DNA from: Methylomonas sp. LL1
Lineage (GTDB): Bacteria; Pseudomonadota; Gammaproteobacteria; Methylococcales; Methylomonadaceae
NCBI RefSeq assembly: GCF_015711015.1
Contig: NZ_CP064653.1
Location: 1,612,001-1,676,000 of the forward strand
Length of the DNA: 64,000 bases
Reading direction: 5' to 3'
The translations under genes and the position numbers were made by a program. Under the pieces are notes generated by a model. The model was not told the DNA's origin, did no database searches, and saw only the letters and a list, made by a program, of their open reading frames with translations. This document shows positions 18,359 through 28,853 of this stretch, one piece after another (position 1 is the stretch's first letter; each line of letters opens with the position of its first letter).

Positions 18359-19168
18359 TCACTTGGCATCGGGCTTGGGCGGGTAATATTGGTCGTAATC
18401 CAGCGTGAACCGGTAATCTTCGATCAGTTGAAAATCCTTCTCCAGATGCCTATGTAAAATCACGCTGATGTCCCACGGCCGGCTGTATACATTCGGATCC
18501 TCGATGGTTGCCTTGTACGCTATGGTATTGGGATCGAGAAACTTCCAATTTTCGACCACGTGCAACGCATCACTGTGATAGTTACCGGCGCGATCCAGCC
18601 AGGTTTTGTCGTTGAAATGCTTGACATCCACGACCAATGAGTCCCCTTCCCAGTGAGCGCGTGAATCGCCCAACCACCAATCGTAGGGATCTTCGGGATG
18701 CTCGGTGCCGTCGGTATGAATGGTGCGCACCGAATGTCCAAACTGGTGTACCAGAGTCAGATCCTGCTTGCGCTGAAAAATCTGAAACGGTTCCGGATAA
18801 TAGATGCCGCGCGGCACGCCCAAGGTAAAGCCTTTTACAGCCGGATCGTTGGTTGCGCGAGATTCAAAGTTTTTCTTCTTCTGCTCTAACGCCGAAGGTA
18901 AGTAGGGAATATAGTGTCCTTCGATAATTCCCGGCCCCGGGGGGGCGTCCTTGCGATTGGAATGCGGTTCCAGATCGTAATCCGCCGCACTGGTAGTCTG
19001 CCAGATACCCGAAAAATCCGGTTTGCCGCCCGGTAAACGCGGAATTTTTTTATCCGCGGCTTCCGCGCCGCCTGACAGCAGCCACAAAATCAAAATGGCG
19101 GCAATCGGCAGCAAAACAGTCCGGTAACCGCGCAAGCGGAAAGTTTGCTTAGTGGATAATGTATTCAA
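18359..19168 (-). CDS. Secreted protein of unknown function (paralogue 2)
   Basis: A 269-residue protein beginning with TTG, with AAGGAG 8 bases upstream. It has a signal anchor or peptide (VLLPIAAILILWLLSGGAEA). The domain matches its downstream neighbour: GGKPDFSGIWQT, RGIYYPEPFQIF, IHTDGTEH and GDSRAHWEGDSLVVDVKHFND. The gap to paralogue 1 is 53 bases and to the DUF6152-like gene 39 bases, so the three are likely one operon. No enzyme family is recognised; the conserved Asp, His and Trp residues could be catalytic or ligand-binding. Confidence 0.75.
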   Translation of the reverse strand: MNTLSTKQTFRLRGYRTVLLPIAAILILWLLSGGAEAADKKIPRLPGGKPDFSGIWQTTSAADYDLEPHSNRKDAPPGPGIIEGHYIPYLPSALEQKKKNFESRATNDPAVKGFTLGVPRGIYYPEPFQIFQRKQDLTLVHQFGHSVRTIHTDGTEHPEDPYDWWLGDSRAHWEGDSLVVDVKHFNDKTWLDRAGNYHSDALHVVENWKFLDPNTIAYKATIEDPNVYSRPWDISVILHRHLEKDFQLIEDYRFTLDYDQYYPPKPDAK

Positions 19169-19207
19169 GAAATGTTCTCCTTATTTTGGCTATCGGTGCA
19201 ATCCGAT

Positions 19208-19672
19208 TTAGAGCGGTGCTGAACTTGGCGCGGCGGGTGCGGGCTGCGCGCTTCCAGGCGCGGCCTGCGTAGCCGGCGCATCCTGGGCGCCGCCGGTTTT
19301 AACGCTACGGCCATCCGGCAAGGTGGTAGTCACCGCGTAACCGAAATTCTTACCGTTCTTGGCCTTGAAGCCTTGAATAGTGATCTCGGTGCTTGGGGTA
19401 AGGGTTTTCTTGCTAATACCTTTTTCCTTCAGATTGAATGGCGCACCGAACTCGAAGCCCCAGTTGGCCACTCTACCATCCTGTTGCTTGACATCCAGAT
19501 ACAACCAACTATGCGGATTAACCAATTCAAACTTTGTCACGGTACCCTTCACCTCGACCGGTTGCTCGGCATCGAATTCGGCGGAAAAGGCATGATGCGC
19601 ATTGGCGGGCATGGAGGCACCCAAAAAACCGGCTGTGACAAGAATGCCGGCCAGCTTGCATTTAAAATTCAT
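19208..19672 (-). CDS. DUF6152-like periplasmic protein
   Basis: A 154-residue protein from the ATG at 19672 (GGGAG upstream). The signal peptide ends ASMPANA, and the next residues are His-His-Ala-Phe, so the predicted mature N-terminus is HH. The domain contains GTVTKFELVNPHSWLYLDV, typical of DUF6152 proteins, and ends in an Ala/Pro-rich tail. Two consecutive N-terminal histidines after cleavage would suit metal binding, but this is inference. First gene of a three-gene unit with the two GDSR-HWEG paralogues. Confidence 0.75.
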   Translation of the reverse strand: MNFKCKLAGILVTAGFLGASMPANAHHAFSAEFDAEQPVEVKGTVTKFELVNPHSWLYLDVKQQDGRVANWGFEFGAPFNLKEKGISKKTLTPSTEITIQGFKAKNGKNFGYAVTTTLPDGRSVKTGGAQDAPATQAAPGSAQPAPAAPSSAPL

Positions 19673-19689
19673 TGATTGATCTCCCAAGG

Positions 19690-20086
19690 TAGAAACCTGA
19701 TAAAAAAGTTTATTAATGTCTTCATCTCAAAGTCAGCCGCGCGGTTTCATCGATTAGTGGCCAGGACTTAATTTACTAATTGCAACCATCGTGCCCGAAA
19801 TTTGATAAAGGCTGGCTTTACCATGCATTTTTTAGAAAAAATAAATAAGCCATTATTTTTTATAAATTTTTATTTATGGCATTTTTGTCATCCAGCCCCA
19901 TGCAGGAGAATCTACCAGCGACTAGGGGACGGTGGCTGCTGGAATATCAGCAGAGATAAAACAGTTGCTGCTGCTGAAAGAACGCTATGAAATTTTATGG
20001 CTCAGCTCCTTGGAGCTTGAGGAGTTCGACAACTAACAGCTGGCGCTAACCAGAAACCCCAGATCAGGTGCTCCGCGCCAGATTGT
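19690..20086. other. Intergenic region upstream of the DUF6152 unit
   Basis: About 400 bases. The AT-rich part (19820-19890) probably carries the promoter for the minus-strand DUF6152 unit. Nothing else could be supported. Confidence 0.45.
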
Positions 20087-22177
20087 TTAGAAGTTGATGG
20101 TGACCGTGCCGCGAATCATGCGCGGCTCGACCGGGTGGCGCAGAATGCCGTTTACCGGCTCTGCCTCGTCTGATAGACGCGACTCGTAGGCGTAAGCAAT
20201 GTCGCTGCCTTGAGAATCCAGGATGTTAAATACATCGACTTCAAGCTTGTAATGGTTTTGTTTGTACCCCGCACCGATATTCAGAATGCTGGTATCGCCC
20301 TGCCAAAGTCCTCCGGCCTCATCCAACGGTACATCGCCGAAGTGGCGCAGCCTGACGGTGCCGAACAAGCCATTGGCTGCCTCGACTACCGCTCCCGCAC
20401 TAAACACGCGCCCCACCGAATTAGGAATATAGTTGGCGCCTGCCCGCAAGTCTTCAAAACGCGACTTAGTCCAGGCAAAGTCGGCATCCAGCGTCAGCCA
20501 ATCGGCAGGCTTATAGTAGTTGGTCCACTCCACGCCGTAACGTTGCGACCCGCCAGCTGGTTCGGTCGTGCCGGAATCGCCGACGAATATCAGCTCGCCG
20601 TTACTTTGCAGCCACCATAAGGCGACCGTCGACTTCAAGCCCGAAATAACATTACTGCGTACGCCGAGCTCGCCACCACGCGACCAAACCAAGGGCTTAA
20701 CGGTTTCCACCGCCGCGCCGTTATCCGGATCAACCCGAATCGCGGTACCGCGGGCATCGTTCGAATGATAGCCGTAACCCATATTGATGAAGGCTTCGCT
20801 GTCATACCAAGGACCGAGAATGAGGCTCAGCTTAGGACTGACGATGGCCGCATCCTTATTGCCGGAATTAAGCGAATTGGAGCGGCTACTGACATCGAAA
20901 TTAAAGAAGTCGCTACGCAAACCGGCAATGGTTCGAAATTTTTCCAGCCAATGAGTTTGATTTTTGATGTAAAGGCCGACGCTGGTTTCACTAACGTCAT
21001 CGATTCGCTCGCCCACCCCATCTTCAACTGTCGCAAGCTCGTTGCGCGTTTGCGTTCTAGCCATGCGTATCCCCATCAGTTCGTCATGCCGCAGTTGTAG
21101 GCCGACGGTGTTGTCCATGTCGAAACCCAACAGACGGTCGTAACGGGTATGATCTACATTGCCGCCGACTTGTACCCGGCGCTCGTGTTGCCAGATTTGA
21201 TCGCCTTCCGGACCCAAGGTATAGCCGGAATAATTCGAGTACAGATTGACATCGGTATACAACGCATAGATGTTGGCGTCGTTTTTCCAGTCCTCGCCTT
21301 TATGCCAAAAATTGGATGCCAGGCTATAGCGATTGGTGTTGCCGCCGTCGCTATTGTCCATGGCATCGTACAAACCGATGCGGCCATCGCGAACCGCACG
21401 ATCCGGAATTTGGTTGGTCGCCATCCAACCGGCATGGTAGGCCTTGCCGTTGATCGACACGCCCCAGTCGTCCTTGTCGACGCTATAACGAATCATGCCA
21501 TTGAATTTACCGAGATCTTCCGGCTGCCGCCAAACCCCATCGTATAAATGAAATTCGCCGGCATACAGCAGATCGCCATCGCCAACAGGGGTCGAATTGG
21601 CGGCCATGCCGCGGTAGTAGCCGTATTCGCCGGCGGTAAATTTGACCAAAGCCTGATCCAATTTATGCTTGGTATGTATACGAGCATAACCGGCGGCGGA
21701 AAAGTCGCCCACTTCGGCATAATACGGCCCCTTGCCGTAATCGATTTTATCCACCAGTTCGGGAATAATGCTGTTCAAATCCAGATACCCCTGGCCGTGG
21801 GCATGGGTAGGCATGTTCATCGGAATGCCGTCGACATTGACCGAAAAGTCGGTGCCGTGATCGAGATTGAAACCGCGCAGAAAAAATTGATTAGCCTTGC
21901 CGCTACCGCTGTGCTGAGTAGCCACGGCGCCGGGAATGACTTCCACCAACTCGCCGGCTCTCGACATCGGACGGTATTCGAATTGCGCTTGACCGACTTC
22001 GCCTTGCGAGGCGGAGCCGGCAATGCCAAGCAAGGTACGGCCTCTGCCCGCGTGTACTTCTATGTTATCCAGCTCGGTAATGTTCTCGCTTTCCTCGCAG
22101 ATGGCTAAATCGGGAAAAATTAGCGGTCCAATAGCCAGGATGATGTGTTTTGTGATTTTGCCGGTATTCGTATTCAT
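20087..22177 (-). CDS. TonB-dependent outer-membrane receptor (3)
   Basis: A 696-residue receptor of ordinary layout: signal peptide, short TonB-box-like region (ELDNIEVHAGRGR), and a plug with FLRGFNLDHGTDFSVNVDGIPMNMPTHAHGQGY. The barrel ends in GTVTINF. The HGTDF-VDG-PMN-THAHGQGY signature marks a widespread receptor subgroup whose ligands are mostly untested. It lacks the coiled-coil N-terminus of receptors 1 and 2. It lies downstream of a short repeat-bearing gap and is probably transcribed alone. Confidence 0.9.
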   Translation of the reverse strand: MNTNTGKITKHIILAIGPLIFPDLAICEESENITELDNIEVHAGRGRTLLGIAGSASQGEVGQAQFEYRPMSRAGELVEVIPGAVATQHSGSGKANQFFLRGFNLDHGTDFSVNVDGIPMNMPTHAHGQGYLDLNSIIPELVDKIDYGKGPYYAEVGDFSAAGYARIHTKHKLDQALVKFTAGEYGYYRGMAANSTPVGDGDLLYAGEFHLYDGVWRQPEDLGKFNGMIRYSVDKDDWGVSINGKAYHAGWMATNQIPDRAVRDGRIGLYDAMDNSDGGNTNRYSLASNFWHKGEDWKNDANIYALYTDVNLYSNYSGYTLGPEGDQIWQHERRVQVGGNVDHTRYDRLLGFDMDNTVGLQLRHDELMGIRMARTQTRNELATVEDGVGERIDDVSETSVGLYIKNQTHWLEKFRTIAGLRSDFFNFDVSSRSNSLNSGNKDAAIVSPKLSLILGPWYDSEAFINMGYGYHSNDARGTAIRVDPDNGAAVETVKPLVWSRGGELGVRSNVISGLKSTVALWWLQSNGELIFVGDSGTTEPAGGSQRYGVEWTNYYKPADWLTLDADFAWTKSRFEDLRAGANYIPNSVGRVFSAGAVVEAANGLFGTVRLRHFGDVPLDEAGGLWQGDTSILNIGAGYKQNHYKLEVDVFNILDSQGSDIAYAYESRLSDEAEPVNGILRHPVEPRMIRGTVTINF

Positions 22178-22266
22178 GGATGCTTGATCTGATGATTCGT
22201 ATAACGAGAAAAAGCATCATCCATGCCAACTCTTATGCCGGAATAAAATAAGAGCTACTTAACCCG

Positions 22267-22299
22267 CGTAAGGCCGAACGCATTGCGGATCGCCTTACG
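22267..22299. repeat. Short palindrome
   Basis: CGTAAGGC and GCCTTACG arms (8 bp) with a 17-base loop lie between the receptor 3 start and the amidotransferase-like gene end. This resembles REP-type intergenic palindromes. Confidence 0.5.
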
Positions 22300-22354
22300 G
22301 CATACGCCCTACGCAGACAGGTTAAAGACGCAATACCAAACAGCAATGTCTAAA

Positions 22355-23047
22355 TCATGAATTCACCTGACATACGGCTGAATAGGGAAAATGGCTTAGC
22401 CTGGAATTGCGAAAACCTTGGGAAAACTTTAGCTTTGGTTTTTTAAGGATTTCAGTCGTGTTACTGAGTGAATCAGGTTTTGTTAGCCCAAAGCAAGCAG
22501 CATCAAACCATTTGGTATTACTCAGCCATAACCCTTGATACTCAACACCCAACTCTTGGTTGATAAAAATTGTTTTCCGCTGTTGGGCATCCATAAACAC
22601 CAATCGGTTGTTAGGCCCAATTTTAGCGGCGAGATGTTGTTGAAACGATTTGCTATGCAGTATTTTCGGGGTGTGCTGCAATAGAGGGGTCAAGTAATCA
22701 TTTGCGATATGCCAACTATCAGAGCGGCCGGGCAGACGACAATGGATGTTCAGGGTGCCATTGTGGGCCATATAAATCGATTTCGTCACTTGCAACGGGT
22801 GTGTATTCGTTCTGGTTATGTCGCCCCGCGTACGTAAACGAAGATGTATAACGCATTCATGTTTTGCCATCTGCAAATAAGCGCGGCGCAATTCATCAAA
22901 GTTAGTGTACTGTTGCCTATGGATACTGATTTTTTGCGGGCCAGTGAATGCCATTAAACCATAACCATCAGAATTGTATTGGCTTGCCGAATGCAACAAG
23001 TCTAAGTGAACTTGCGCCCCTTTGGGTTGATGAATAATTAGACACAT
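22355..23047 (-). CDS. Class II glutamine amidotransferase-like protein
   Basis: A 230-residue protein starting MCLIIHQPKG. This ATG is chosen over one four codons upstream because Ntn-type amidotransferases need Cys at position 2 to become the N-terminal nucleophile. Visible motifs are NSDGYGLM, HLRLRTRGD (the conserved Arg region), NTHPL and MAHNGTLN, all typical of the glutaminase domain. No synthetase or isomerase partner domain is attached, so its acceptor is unknown. The gene appears monocistronic. Confidence 0.8.
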   Translation of the reverse strand: MCLIIHQPKGAQVHLDLLHSASQYNSDGYGLMAFTGPQKISIHRQQYTNFDELRRAYLQMAKHECVIHLRLRTRGDITRTNTHPLQVTKSIYMAHNGTLNIHCRLPGRSDSWHIANDYLTPLLQHTPKILHSKSFQQHLAAKIGPNNRLVFMDAQQRKTIFINQELGVEYQGLWLSNTKWFDAACFGLTKPDSLSNTTEILKKPKLKFSQGFRNSRLSHFPYSAVCQVNS

Positions 23048-23090
23048 AATGTTCTGCAACTATTGGTATTTTGGGCTTTATGACGATGGC

Positions 23091-23288
23091 ATGAGGTACC
23101 ATAAAGTACTCAGCCGATTAGAAAACGCTATATGGGAAGTAAAAGCATTATTGGTGCCAAAAACTCAAGCTTGTCAAGCACAGCCTTAACTAATGCCTAG
23201 ATCGCCCGAAACACCTCAGAGCGAAGAGTGGCTTATCTGGTCTGCTATTCAGGAAGCACTTATGAAACCAGGCGTTTTGGATGATTGA
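23091..23288 (+). other. Two adjacent in-frame mini-ORFs, possible remnant
   Basis: ATG at 23091 runs 32 codons to TAA at 23187. In the same frame, ATG at 23193 runs 31 codons to TGA (23286-23288); the products begin MRYHKVLSRLENAIWEV and MPRSPETPQSEEWLIW. Both look protein-like, and together they may be one small gene interrupted by a stop. No ribosome binding site is clear. The rest of 23048-23403 shows nothing. Confidence 0.2.
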
Positions 23289-23403
23289 AGTTACTAACAT
23301 TGCTCATATCTAAACAGCGTAACAGCAGGCGCCGTTGGATACTCAGCAATTTTTTGCAGCATATGGTGTGCTAATGCCCTTTTCGTAAACGGAGGGTATA
23401 AGC

Positions 23404-23592
23404 TTATAAAGGCTCATCTCGTCGCACTTCTTCCTTGAAGTCGGCCAATAAACCTTCCGCTCGCTCGTCGATAAAACCACTCTGTTCCGCTTTAATCAGT
23501 TCAAACAAATACGCTCGATTTCGGGAAACAAAACAAGAGCCACTCCGCGCTTCAAGCCCATCCATCAACCAAAACTGCTCGTTGGCGTACAC
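23404..23592 (-). CDS. Small hypothetical protein
   Basis: A 62-residue acidic ORF (MYANEQFWLMDGLEARSG...). Its composition is protein-like with a plausible amphipathic C-terminal helix. No family is recognised and the binding site is weak. A 70-codon ORF overlaps on the opposite strand, but the minus reading looks more natural. Confidence 0.4.
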   Translation of the reverse strand: MYANEQFWLMDGLEARSGSCFVSRNRAYLFELIKAEQSGFIDERAEGLLADFKEEVRRDEPL

Positions 23593-23773
23593 CCTGCAAA
23601 CACTAACTGTTGATTGCCAAACAGCCGCAATCGTTCAGACTGTATAAACCGCCGGCATACCGGTACAAGCAACTTGGCATGTATTTTGTATTGAAACCCT
23701 TATTCAATTGAGCATTTCAATTCCGATTCTCGAATTTACCTATCCATCATCGAACACCGTGCAACCGACCCAC

Positions 23774-24433
23774 ATGCATTCCAAACTCGTGACAGAATCC
23801 AACACCCGTTCCGAAAAAACCCGACACCGTTTGCTGATTGCCGCCAGCCGCATATTCGCCGAAAAGGGATTTCAGGAAGCCACCATCGCCGACATTTGTA
23901 AACAGGCCGACGCCAACATCGCCTCGGTCAACTACCATTTCGGCGACAAGGAGAGCCTTTATCTGGAAGCCTGGCGCTTTGCCTTTAACCGAGAGTTGGC
24001 GATATTTCCGGCGGATGGTGGCGTCAGCCAACAGGCGACCGCGGAAGAACGGCTGGCGGGCCGCATCAAATCACTGATTAAACGGGTGGCCGACGATCAG
24101 TCGTATTCGTTTGTGATCATTCATCGGGAAATGGCGCACCCAACCCGCTTGCTGGCCGACATTATGGAAAAGGAAATCAACCCGCAGCGGATGCAGATGC
24201 TAAACCTATTAAAAGAATGCGTCGGCAACGACGCCAGCGAACGGCAAATTCTGTATTGCCACGCCAGCATCATGGGCCAATGTTTTCAGTTGCTACGCTT
24301 GAAGCACTTGAAAAACGCCCGGCCGCAACCGGCCCATCCGATTGATCCGAATGAAATCGAAGGATTTGCCGAACATGTGGTTCGCTTCTCCCTGGCCGGT
24401 ATTCAGGCGCTTCGCCCCCAAACATTCAACTAA
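23774..24433 (+). CDS. TetR/AcrR regulator with CerR-like C-terminal domain
   Basis: A 219-residue repressor from the ATG at 23774; a TTG at 23708 in frame would add 22 residues, and neither has a good binding site. The TetR helix-turn-helix is clear (about 15-60: LLIAASRIFAEKGFQEATIADICKQA, NYHFGDKESLY). The C-terminal part resembles the CerR/DUF1956 type. Eleven bases separate it from the efflux adaptor gene, so it is probably the first gene and autoregulator of the pump operon. Confidence 0.85.
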   Translation: MHSKLVTESNTRSEKTRHRLLIAASRIFAEKGFQEATIADICKQADANIASVNYHFGDKESLYLEAWRFAFNRELAIFPADGGVSQQATAEERLAGRIKSLIKRVADDQSYSFVIIHREMAHPTRLLADIMEKEINPQRMQMLNLLKECVGNDASERQILYCHASIMGQCFQLLRLKHLKNARPQPAHPIDPNEIEGFAEHVVRFSLAGIQALRPQTFN

Positions 24434-24444
24434 TCGTTTCCTCT

Positions 24445-25722
24445 ATGTCTCTCAATATCCCTCGGGACTCTTCCAGCCCGCGCCCTGCACTTCGCCGGTA
24501 TCTATTTCCCAGCTCGTTGCTGGCTCTAGTCATCCTTGGCGCGGGTTTTTACTTGCAGCAATCGGGTTCAACGCCGGTGGATGCCGGCAAACCAGCCGAA
24601 GGGCGGCAAGGCCGGTTCCGCGATTCCGACGACGCACCGATCCCGGTAGCGGTTGAAACCGCCCGTCGCGGCGATTTCCCGGTTTATTTGACCGGCCTGG
24701 GCACGGTGACCGCATTAAAAACCGTGACCGTGCGCCCGCGCGTCGGTGGCGAACTGATCCGGGTAACCTTCAACGAAGGCCAGTGGGTCAAGCAAGGTGA
24801 ATTACTGGCTGAAATCGATCCGCGACCGTTCCAGATTCAATTGCAGCAAGCCGAAGGTCAGTTGCTGCGCGACGAAGCCTTAATGAAAAACGCTGAAATA
24901 GACCACGAACGCTACAAGACCCTGCTGGAGCAGGATTCCATCGCCGCCCAGCAAACCGCCACCCAGGAAGCCTTGGTAAAGCAATATCGGGGCAACGTGG
25001 AAATGGACAAAGCCCAAGTCAATAACGCCAAACTGCAACTCGATTACGCCAAACTCACCGCGCCGATTGCCGGCCGCGTGGGCTTACGCCAAATCGATCA
25101 AGGCAATATCGTCCAAGCCAACGATATCAACGGCTTGGTGGTCATCACCCAACTACAACCGATCGATGTGGTGTTTACCCTTCCGGAAGATAAGCTGCAA
25201 GCGGCGATTCAGCGCTGGCGGGCCAATCCCTCGATCAAAGTCGAGGCCTACGACCGCGGCGGCAAAATCAAACTGGCCGACGGCCAATTGAAAGCCATCG
25301 ACAACCAGATTGATCCCAGCACCGGTACCATCAAGCTCAAGGCGCAATTCGACAATCGCGAACAAACTCTGTTTGCCAATCAATTCGTCAACATCAAAAT
25401 GCAGCTCGATCACTTAAAAGATGTCACGCAAGTCTCGGCGGCCTCCATTCAACACGATAACGACGGTGCCTATGTTTTCGTCGCCATGCCGGACAACACC
25501 ATACAACAACGCCGGGTAACTCTCGGCCCCACGGAGGCCGGCAAGGTGGCGGTATTAAACAATCTGGCCGCGGATGAATGGGTGGTGATCGATGGCGTGG
25601 ATAGACTCAAGCCAAGCAGTCGAATCGACATCGCCGAACAAGACGGTATCGCCGTGGCCGCCAAACCGGAAATCCAGGATAAGCCCGCCCGCAAATCCCG
25701 CAACCGCGACCGGAATTCCTGA
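24445..25722 (+). CDS. mdtA: RND efflux periplasmic adaptor (MdtA-like)
   Basis: A 425-residue membrane-fusion protein. It has an N-terminal membrane anchor ([19 protein letters not shown]), a lipoyl-like half-motif ([36 protein letters not shown]), a helical hairpin, beta-barrel and membrane-proximal domains, and a basic tail. It links the inner-membrane RND pump to the outer-membrane channel. It is followed two bases later by the first pump gene. The adaptor-B-C gene order matches mdtABC, whose pumps export bile salts, novobiocin-like drugs and metals. The actual substrate here is unknown. Confidence 0.9.
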   Translation: MSLNIPRDSSSPRPALRRYLFPSSLLALVILGAGFYLQQSGSTPVDAGKPAEGRQGRFRDSDDAPIPVAVETARRGDFPVYLTGLGTVTALKTVTVRPRVGGELIRVTFNEGQWVKQGELLAEIDPRPFQIQLQQAEGQLLRDEALMKNAEIDHERYKTLLEQDSIAAQQTATQEALVKQYRGNVEMDKAQVNNAKLQLDYAKLTAPIAGRVGLRQIDQGNIVQANDINGLVVITQLQPIDVVFTLPEDKLQAAIQRWRANPSIKVEAYDRGGKIKLADGQLKAIDNQIDPSTGTIKLKAQFDNREQTLFANQFVNIKMQLDHLKDVTQVSAASIQHDNDGAYVFVAMPDNTIQQRRVTLGPTEAGKVAVLNNLAADEWVVIDGVDRLKPSSRIDIAEQDGIAVAAKPEIQDKPARKSRNRDRNS

Positions 25723-25724
25723 AT

Positions 25725-28700
25725 ATGAGCAGTCCATCGTTTTCCGGCTTCAATCCATCCCGGCTGTTCATATTGCGGCCGGTTGCTACCTCTTTGCTGA
25801 TGGTGGCGCTGTTACTGGTCGGCATCCTGGCCTACCGATTGCTGCCGGTATCGGCATTGCCGCAAGTGGATTACCCGACCATTCAGGTAGTCACGCTATA
25901 TCCCGGCGCCAGCCCGGATGTGATGACCTCGATTATCACCGCGCCATTGGAACGCCAGTTCGGCCAGATGCCTGGGCTCGCGCAAATGTCGTCGACCAGT
26001 TCGGCCGGTGCTTCGGTGATCACGCTGCAGTTCGGCTTGAATCTGGATCTGGATGTCGCGGAGCAAAACGTACAGGCGGCAATTAACGCCGCCAGCAACT
26101 TCTTGCCCAACGATCTGCCTCAAGCCCCGCTTTACAGCAAGGTCAATCCGGCAGATAGCCCGATCATGACCCTGGCGATCAGCTCCAAGGCCTTGCCCTT
26201 GTTCAAAATCGAGGATCTGGTCGATACCCGGCTGGCGCAAAAAATCGCCCAATTACCGGGCGTCGGCATGGTGTCGATCAGCGGCGGGCAACGGCCGGCG
26301 GTACGCATCCAGGCCAACCACAACGCCCTGGCCGCCTACGGTTTGAGCCTGGAAGACGTCCGTAGCGCGATTGCCGCCGCCAACGTCAATCAACCCAAGG
26401 GCATGTTTAACGGCCCATTACGCTCGGCTATTATCGACAGTAACGACCAGTTAAAGTCGGCGGCGGAATATCGCGATTTGGTGGTGGCTTACCGTAACGG
26501 CGGCCCGGTGCGATTGATTGATGTTGCCAATGTGGTGGACGGCGCGGAAAACGTGCGTCTGGCGGCCTGGGCCAACGACAACGCGGCAGTGATTGTCAAC
26601 ATCCAACGCCAACCAGGCGCCAATGTGATCGAGGTGGTCGACCGGATTAAGGAACTGCTGCCAAAGCTACGGGCCGCGCTGCCGCAAAATGTGGAAGTGA
26701 CCGCGCTAACCGACCGTACCGTCACCATCCGCGCCTCGGTGCATGACGTGCAATTTGAATTGCTGCTGGCGGTGGCGCTGGTGGTGATGGTGATTTTCCT
26801 GTTTCTGCGCAATTTGCCGGCCACCATTATTCCCGGCATCGCCGTACCCTTGTCGTTGATCGGCACCTTTGCCGTGATGTATCTGGCCGAATTCAGCATT
26901 AACAACCTGACCCTGATGGCGCTGACCATCGCCACCGGCTTCGTGGTCGATGACGCCATCGTGGTGATTGAAAACATTTCCCGTTACATCGAACGCGGCG
27001 AATCGCCGTACATGGCCGCCTTGAAAGGCTCGGAACAAATCGGTTTTACCATCATCTCGTTGACCTTTTCATTGGTGGCGGTATTGATTCCACTGTTGTT
27101 CATGAGCGATGTGGTCGGCCGCCTGTTCCGCGAATTCGCCATTACGCTGGCGGTGGCGATATTGATCTCCGCCGTGGTATCGCTGACGCTGACGCCGATG
27201 ATGTGCGCCAAGTTGCTGCATCCCGGCAATGCGCATAGCGATCCCGAACAACTGGGCGACGGCTGGTTCGACCGATTAATCAACAGCTATGGCCGCAGCC
27301 TTAACTGGGTCATGCAACGCCAAACCGCAACCTTACTGGCGTTTTTTGTCACCGTGGGCTTGACCGTGGCGCTGTACATCGTCATTCCCAAGGGCTTCTT
27401 CCCGATCCAGGATACCGGCATCATTCAAGGTTTTTCCGAGGCACCGCAAACCATTTCCTTCCAGGGCATGGCCGAGCAACAACAGCAACTGGCCAAAATC
27501 ATCCTGGCCGATCCGGCGGTCGAAAGTCTGTCGTCGTTCATTGGGGTGGACGGCATCAATACCACGCCCAATAGCGGCCGTTTTTTGATCAACCTGAAAC
27601 CAAAAGCGCAACGCCCCTCGGCCACCGAAGTTATCGCCCGCCTGAAAAACAGACTTAGTGAACACGACGAGGCGACCCTGTATTTACAGCCGGTACAGGA
27701 CCTGACCATGGAAAATCGGGTCAGCCGCACTCAATACCAGTTCACCCTCGAAACGCCGGATGTGGAAGTGTTAAACCAGTGGACCCAAAAATTGGTTAGC
27801 AAATTAACCAGCCTGCCTGAGTTGGCGGACGTCGCCAGCGACGTGCAGGATCAAGGCCGGCAAGTTTATGTCAACATCGACCGCGCCACCGCCAGCCGCT
27901 TGGGCGTCAGTACCGCCGCGGTCGACAACGCCTTGTACAACGCTTACGGCCAACGGCTGGTGTCGACCATATTCACCCAGGCCAATCAATACCGGGTGGT
28001 GCTGGAAGTCGACCCCAGCGAGCAACATGACCCGCAAGCCTTGACTCAACTGCGCATTCCGTCCGACAACGGTAGCCAAATTCCGCTATCGGCCATTGCC
28101 GAATTGTCCGAACGCCCCACCAGCTTGGCCATTAGTCATCTGGACCAGTTTCCGGTCACCACGCTGTCGTTTAACCTTGGAGCGGATGCGGCGCTGGGCG
28201 ATGCGGTAAGAGCCATCGAAAAGGCCAAGCAGGGCATCGGTTTTCCGCTCGGTATTCGCAGCCGCTATCAGGGTGCCGCCCAGGCTTTCAATGCTTCCTT
28301 GGACGACACCTTATGGCTGATCCTGGCGGCAATTGTGACAGTGTATATCGTATTGGGCGTGTTGTACGAGAGTTACATCCACCCCATCACCATTCTATCC
28401 ACTCTGCCCTCGGCCGGTGTCGGCGCATTGTTGGCGCTGATGCTGGCCGGCAACGACTTAAATATCATCGGCATCATCGGCATCATTCTACTGATCGGCA
28501 TCGTCAAGAAAAACGCCATCATGATGATCGATTTTGCGCTGGAGGCCGAGCGCAAGCAAGGATTACCGCCCGCCGAAGCCATTGTTCAGGCCTGTTTGTT
28601 ACGCTTTCGCCCTATCCTGATGACCACGCTGGCCGCCCTACTCGGCGCCCTGCCGTTGATGCTGGGCAGCGGTGTCGGTTCCGAGTTGCGTAATCCGTTG

Positions 28701-28853
28701 GGTATCAGCATGGTCGGCGGTTTATTACTCAGCCAATTATTGACGCTGTACACCACCCCGGTGATCTACTTGGCGATGGACAGGCTGGCAAAACGTGTCG
28801 GAAACCGCCTGAAGCTGAATTCGAACCAGACCGGTGCCGGAGAATCACCATGA
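25725..28853 (+). CDS. mdtB: RND efflux transporter MdtB-like subunit
   Basis: A 1042-residue HAE1-type RND transporter with twelve membrane helices and two large periplasmic loops. It has the classical motifs: N-terminal [19 protein letters not shown], the proton-relay region [16 protein letters not shown], and [14 protein letters not shown] near the C-terminus. The length is normal. It overlaps the next RND gene by four bases (ATGA), indicating translational coupling. MdtB works with MdtC as a mixed trimer in known systems; the same is inferred here. Confidence 0.92.
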   Translation: MSSPSFSGFNPSRLFILRPVATSLLMVALLLVGILAYRLLPVSALPQVDYPTIQVVTLYPGASPDVMTSIITAPLERQFGQMPGLAQMSSTSSAGASVITLQFGLNLDLDVAEQNVQAAINAASNFLPNDLPQAPLYSKVNPADSPIMTLAISSKALPLFKIEDLVDTRLAQKIAQLPGVGMVSISGGQRPAVRIQANHNALAAYGLSLEDVRSAIAAANVNQPKGMFNGPLRSAIIDSNDQLKSAAEYRDLVVAYRNGGPVRLIDVANVVDGAENVRLAAWANDNAAVIVNIQRQPGANVIEVVDRIKELLPKLRAALPQNVEVTALTDRTVTIRASVHDVQFELLLAVALVVMVIFLFLRNLPATIIPGIAVPLSLIGTFAVMYLAEFSINNLTLMALTIATGFVVDDAIVVIENISRYIERGESPYMAALKGSEQIGFTIISLTFSLVAVLIPLLFMSDVVGRLFREFAITLAVAILISAVVSLTLTPMMCAKLLHPGNAHSDPEQLGDGWFDRLINSYGRSLNWVMQRQTATLLAFFVTVGLTVALYIVIPKGFFPIQDTGIIQGFSEAPQTISFQGMAEQQQQLAKIILADPAVESLSSFIGVDGINTTPNSGRFLINLKPKAQRPSATEVIARLKNRLSEHDEATLYLQPVQDLTMENRVSRTQYQFTLETPDVEVLNQWTQKLVSKLTSLPELADVASDVQDQGRQVYVNIDRATASRLGVSTAAVDNALYNAYGQRLVSTIFTQANQYRVVLEVDPSEQHDPQALTQLRIPSDNGSQIPLSAIAELSERPTSLAISHLDQFPVTTLSFNLGADAALGDAVRAIEKAKQGIGFPLGIRSRYQGAAQAFNASLDDTLWLILAAIVTVYIVLGVLYESYIHPITILSTLPSAGVGALLALMLAGNDLNIIGIIGIILLIGIVKKNAIMMIDFALEAERKQGLPPAEAIVQACLLRFRPILMTTLAALLGALPLMLGSGVGSELRNPLGISMVGGLLLSQLLTLYTTPVIYLAMDRLAKRVGNRLKLNSNQTGAGESP

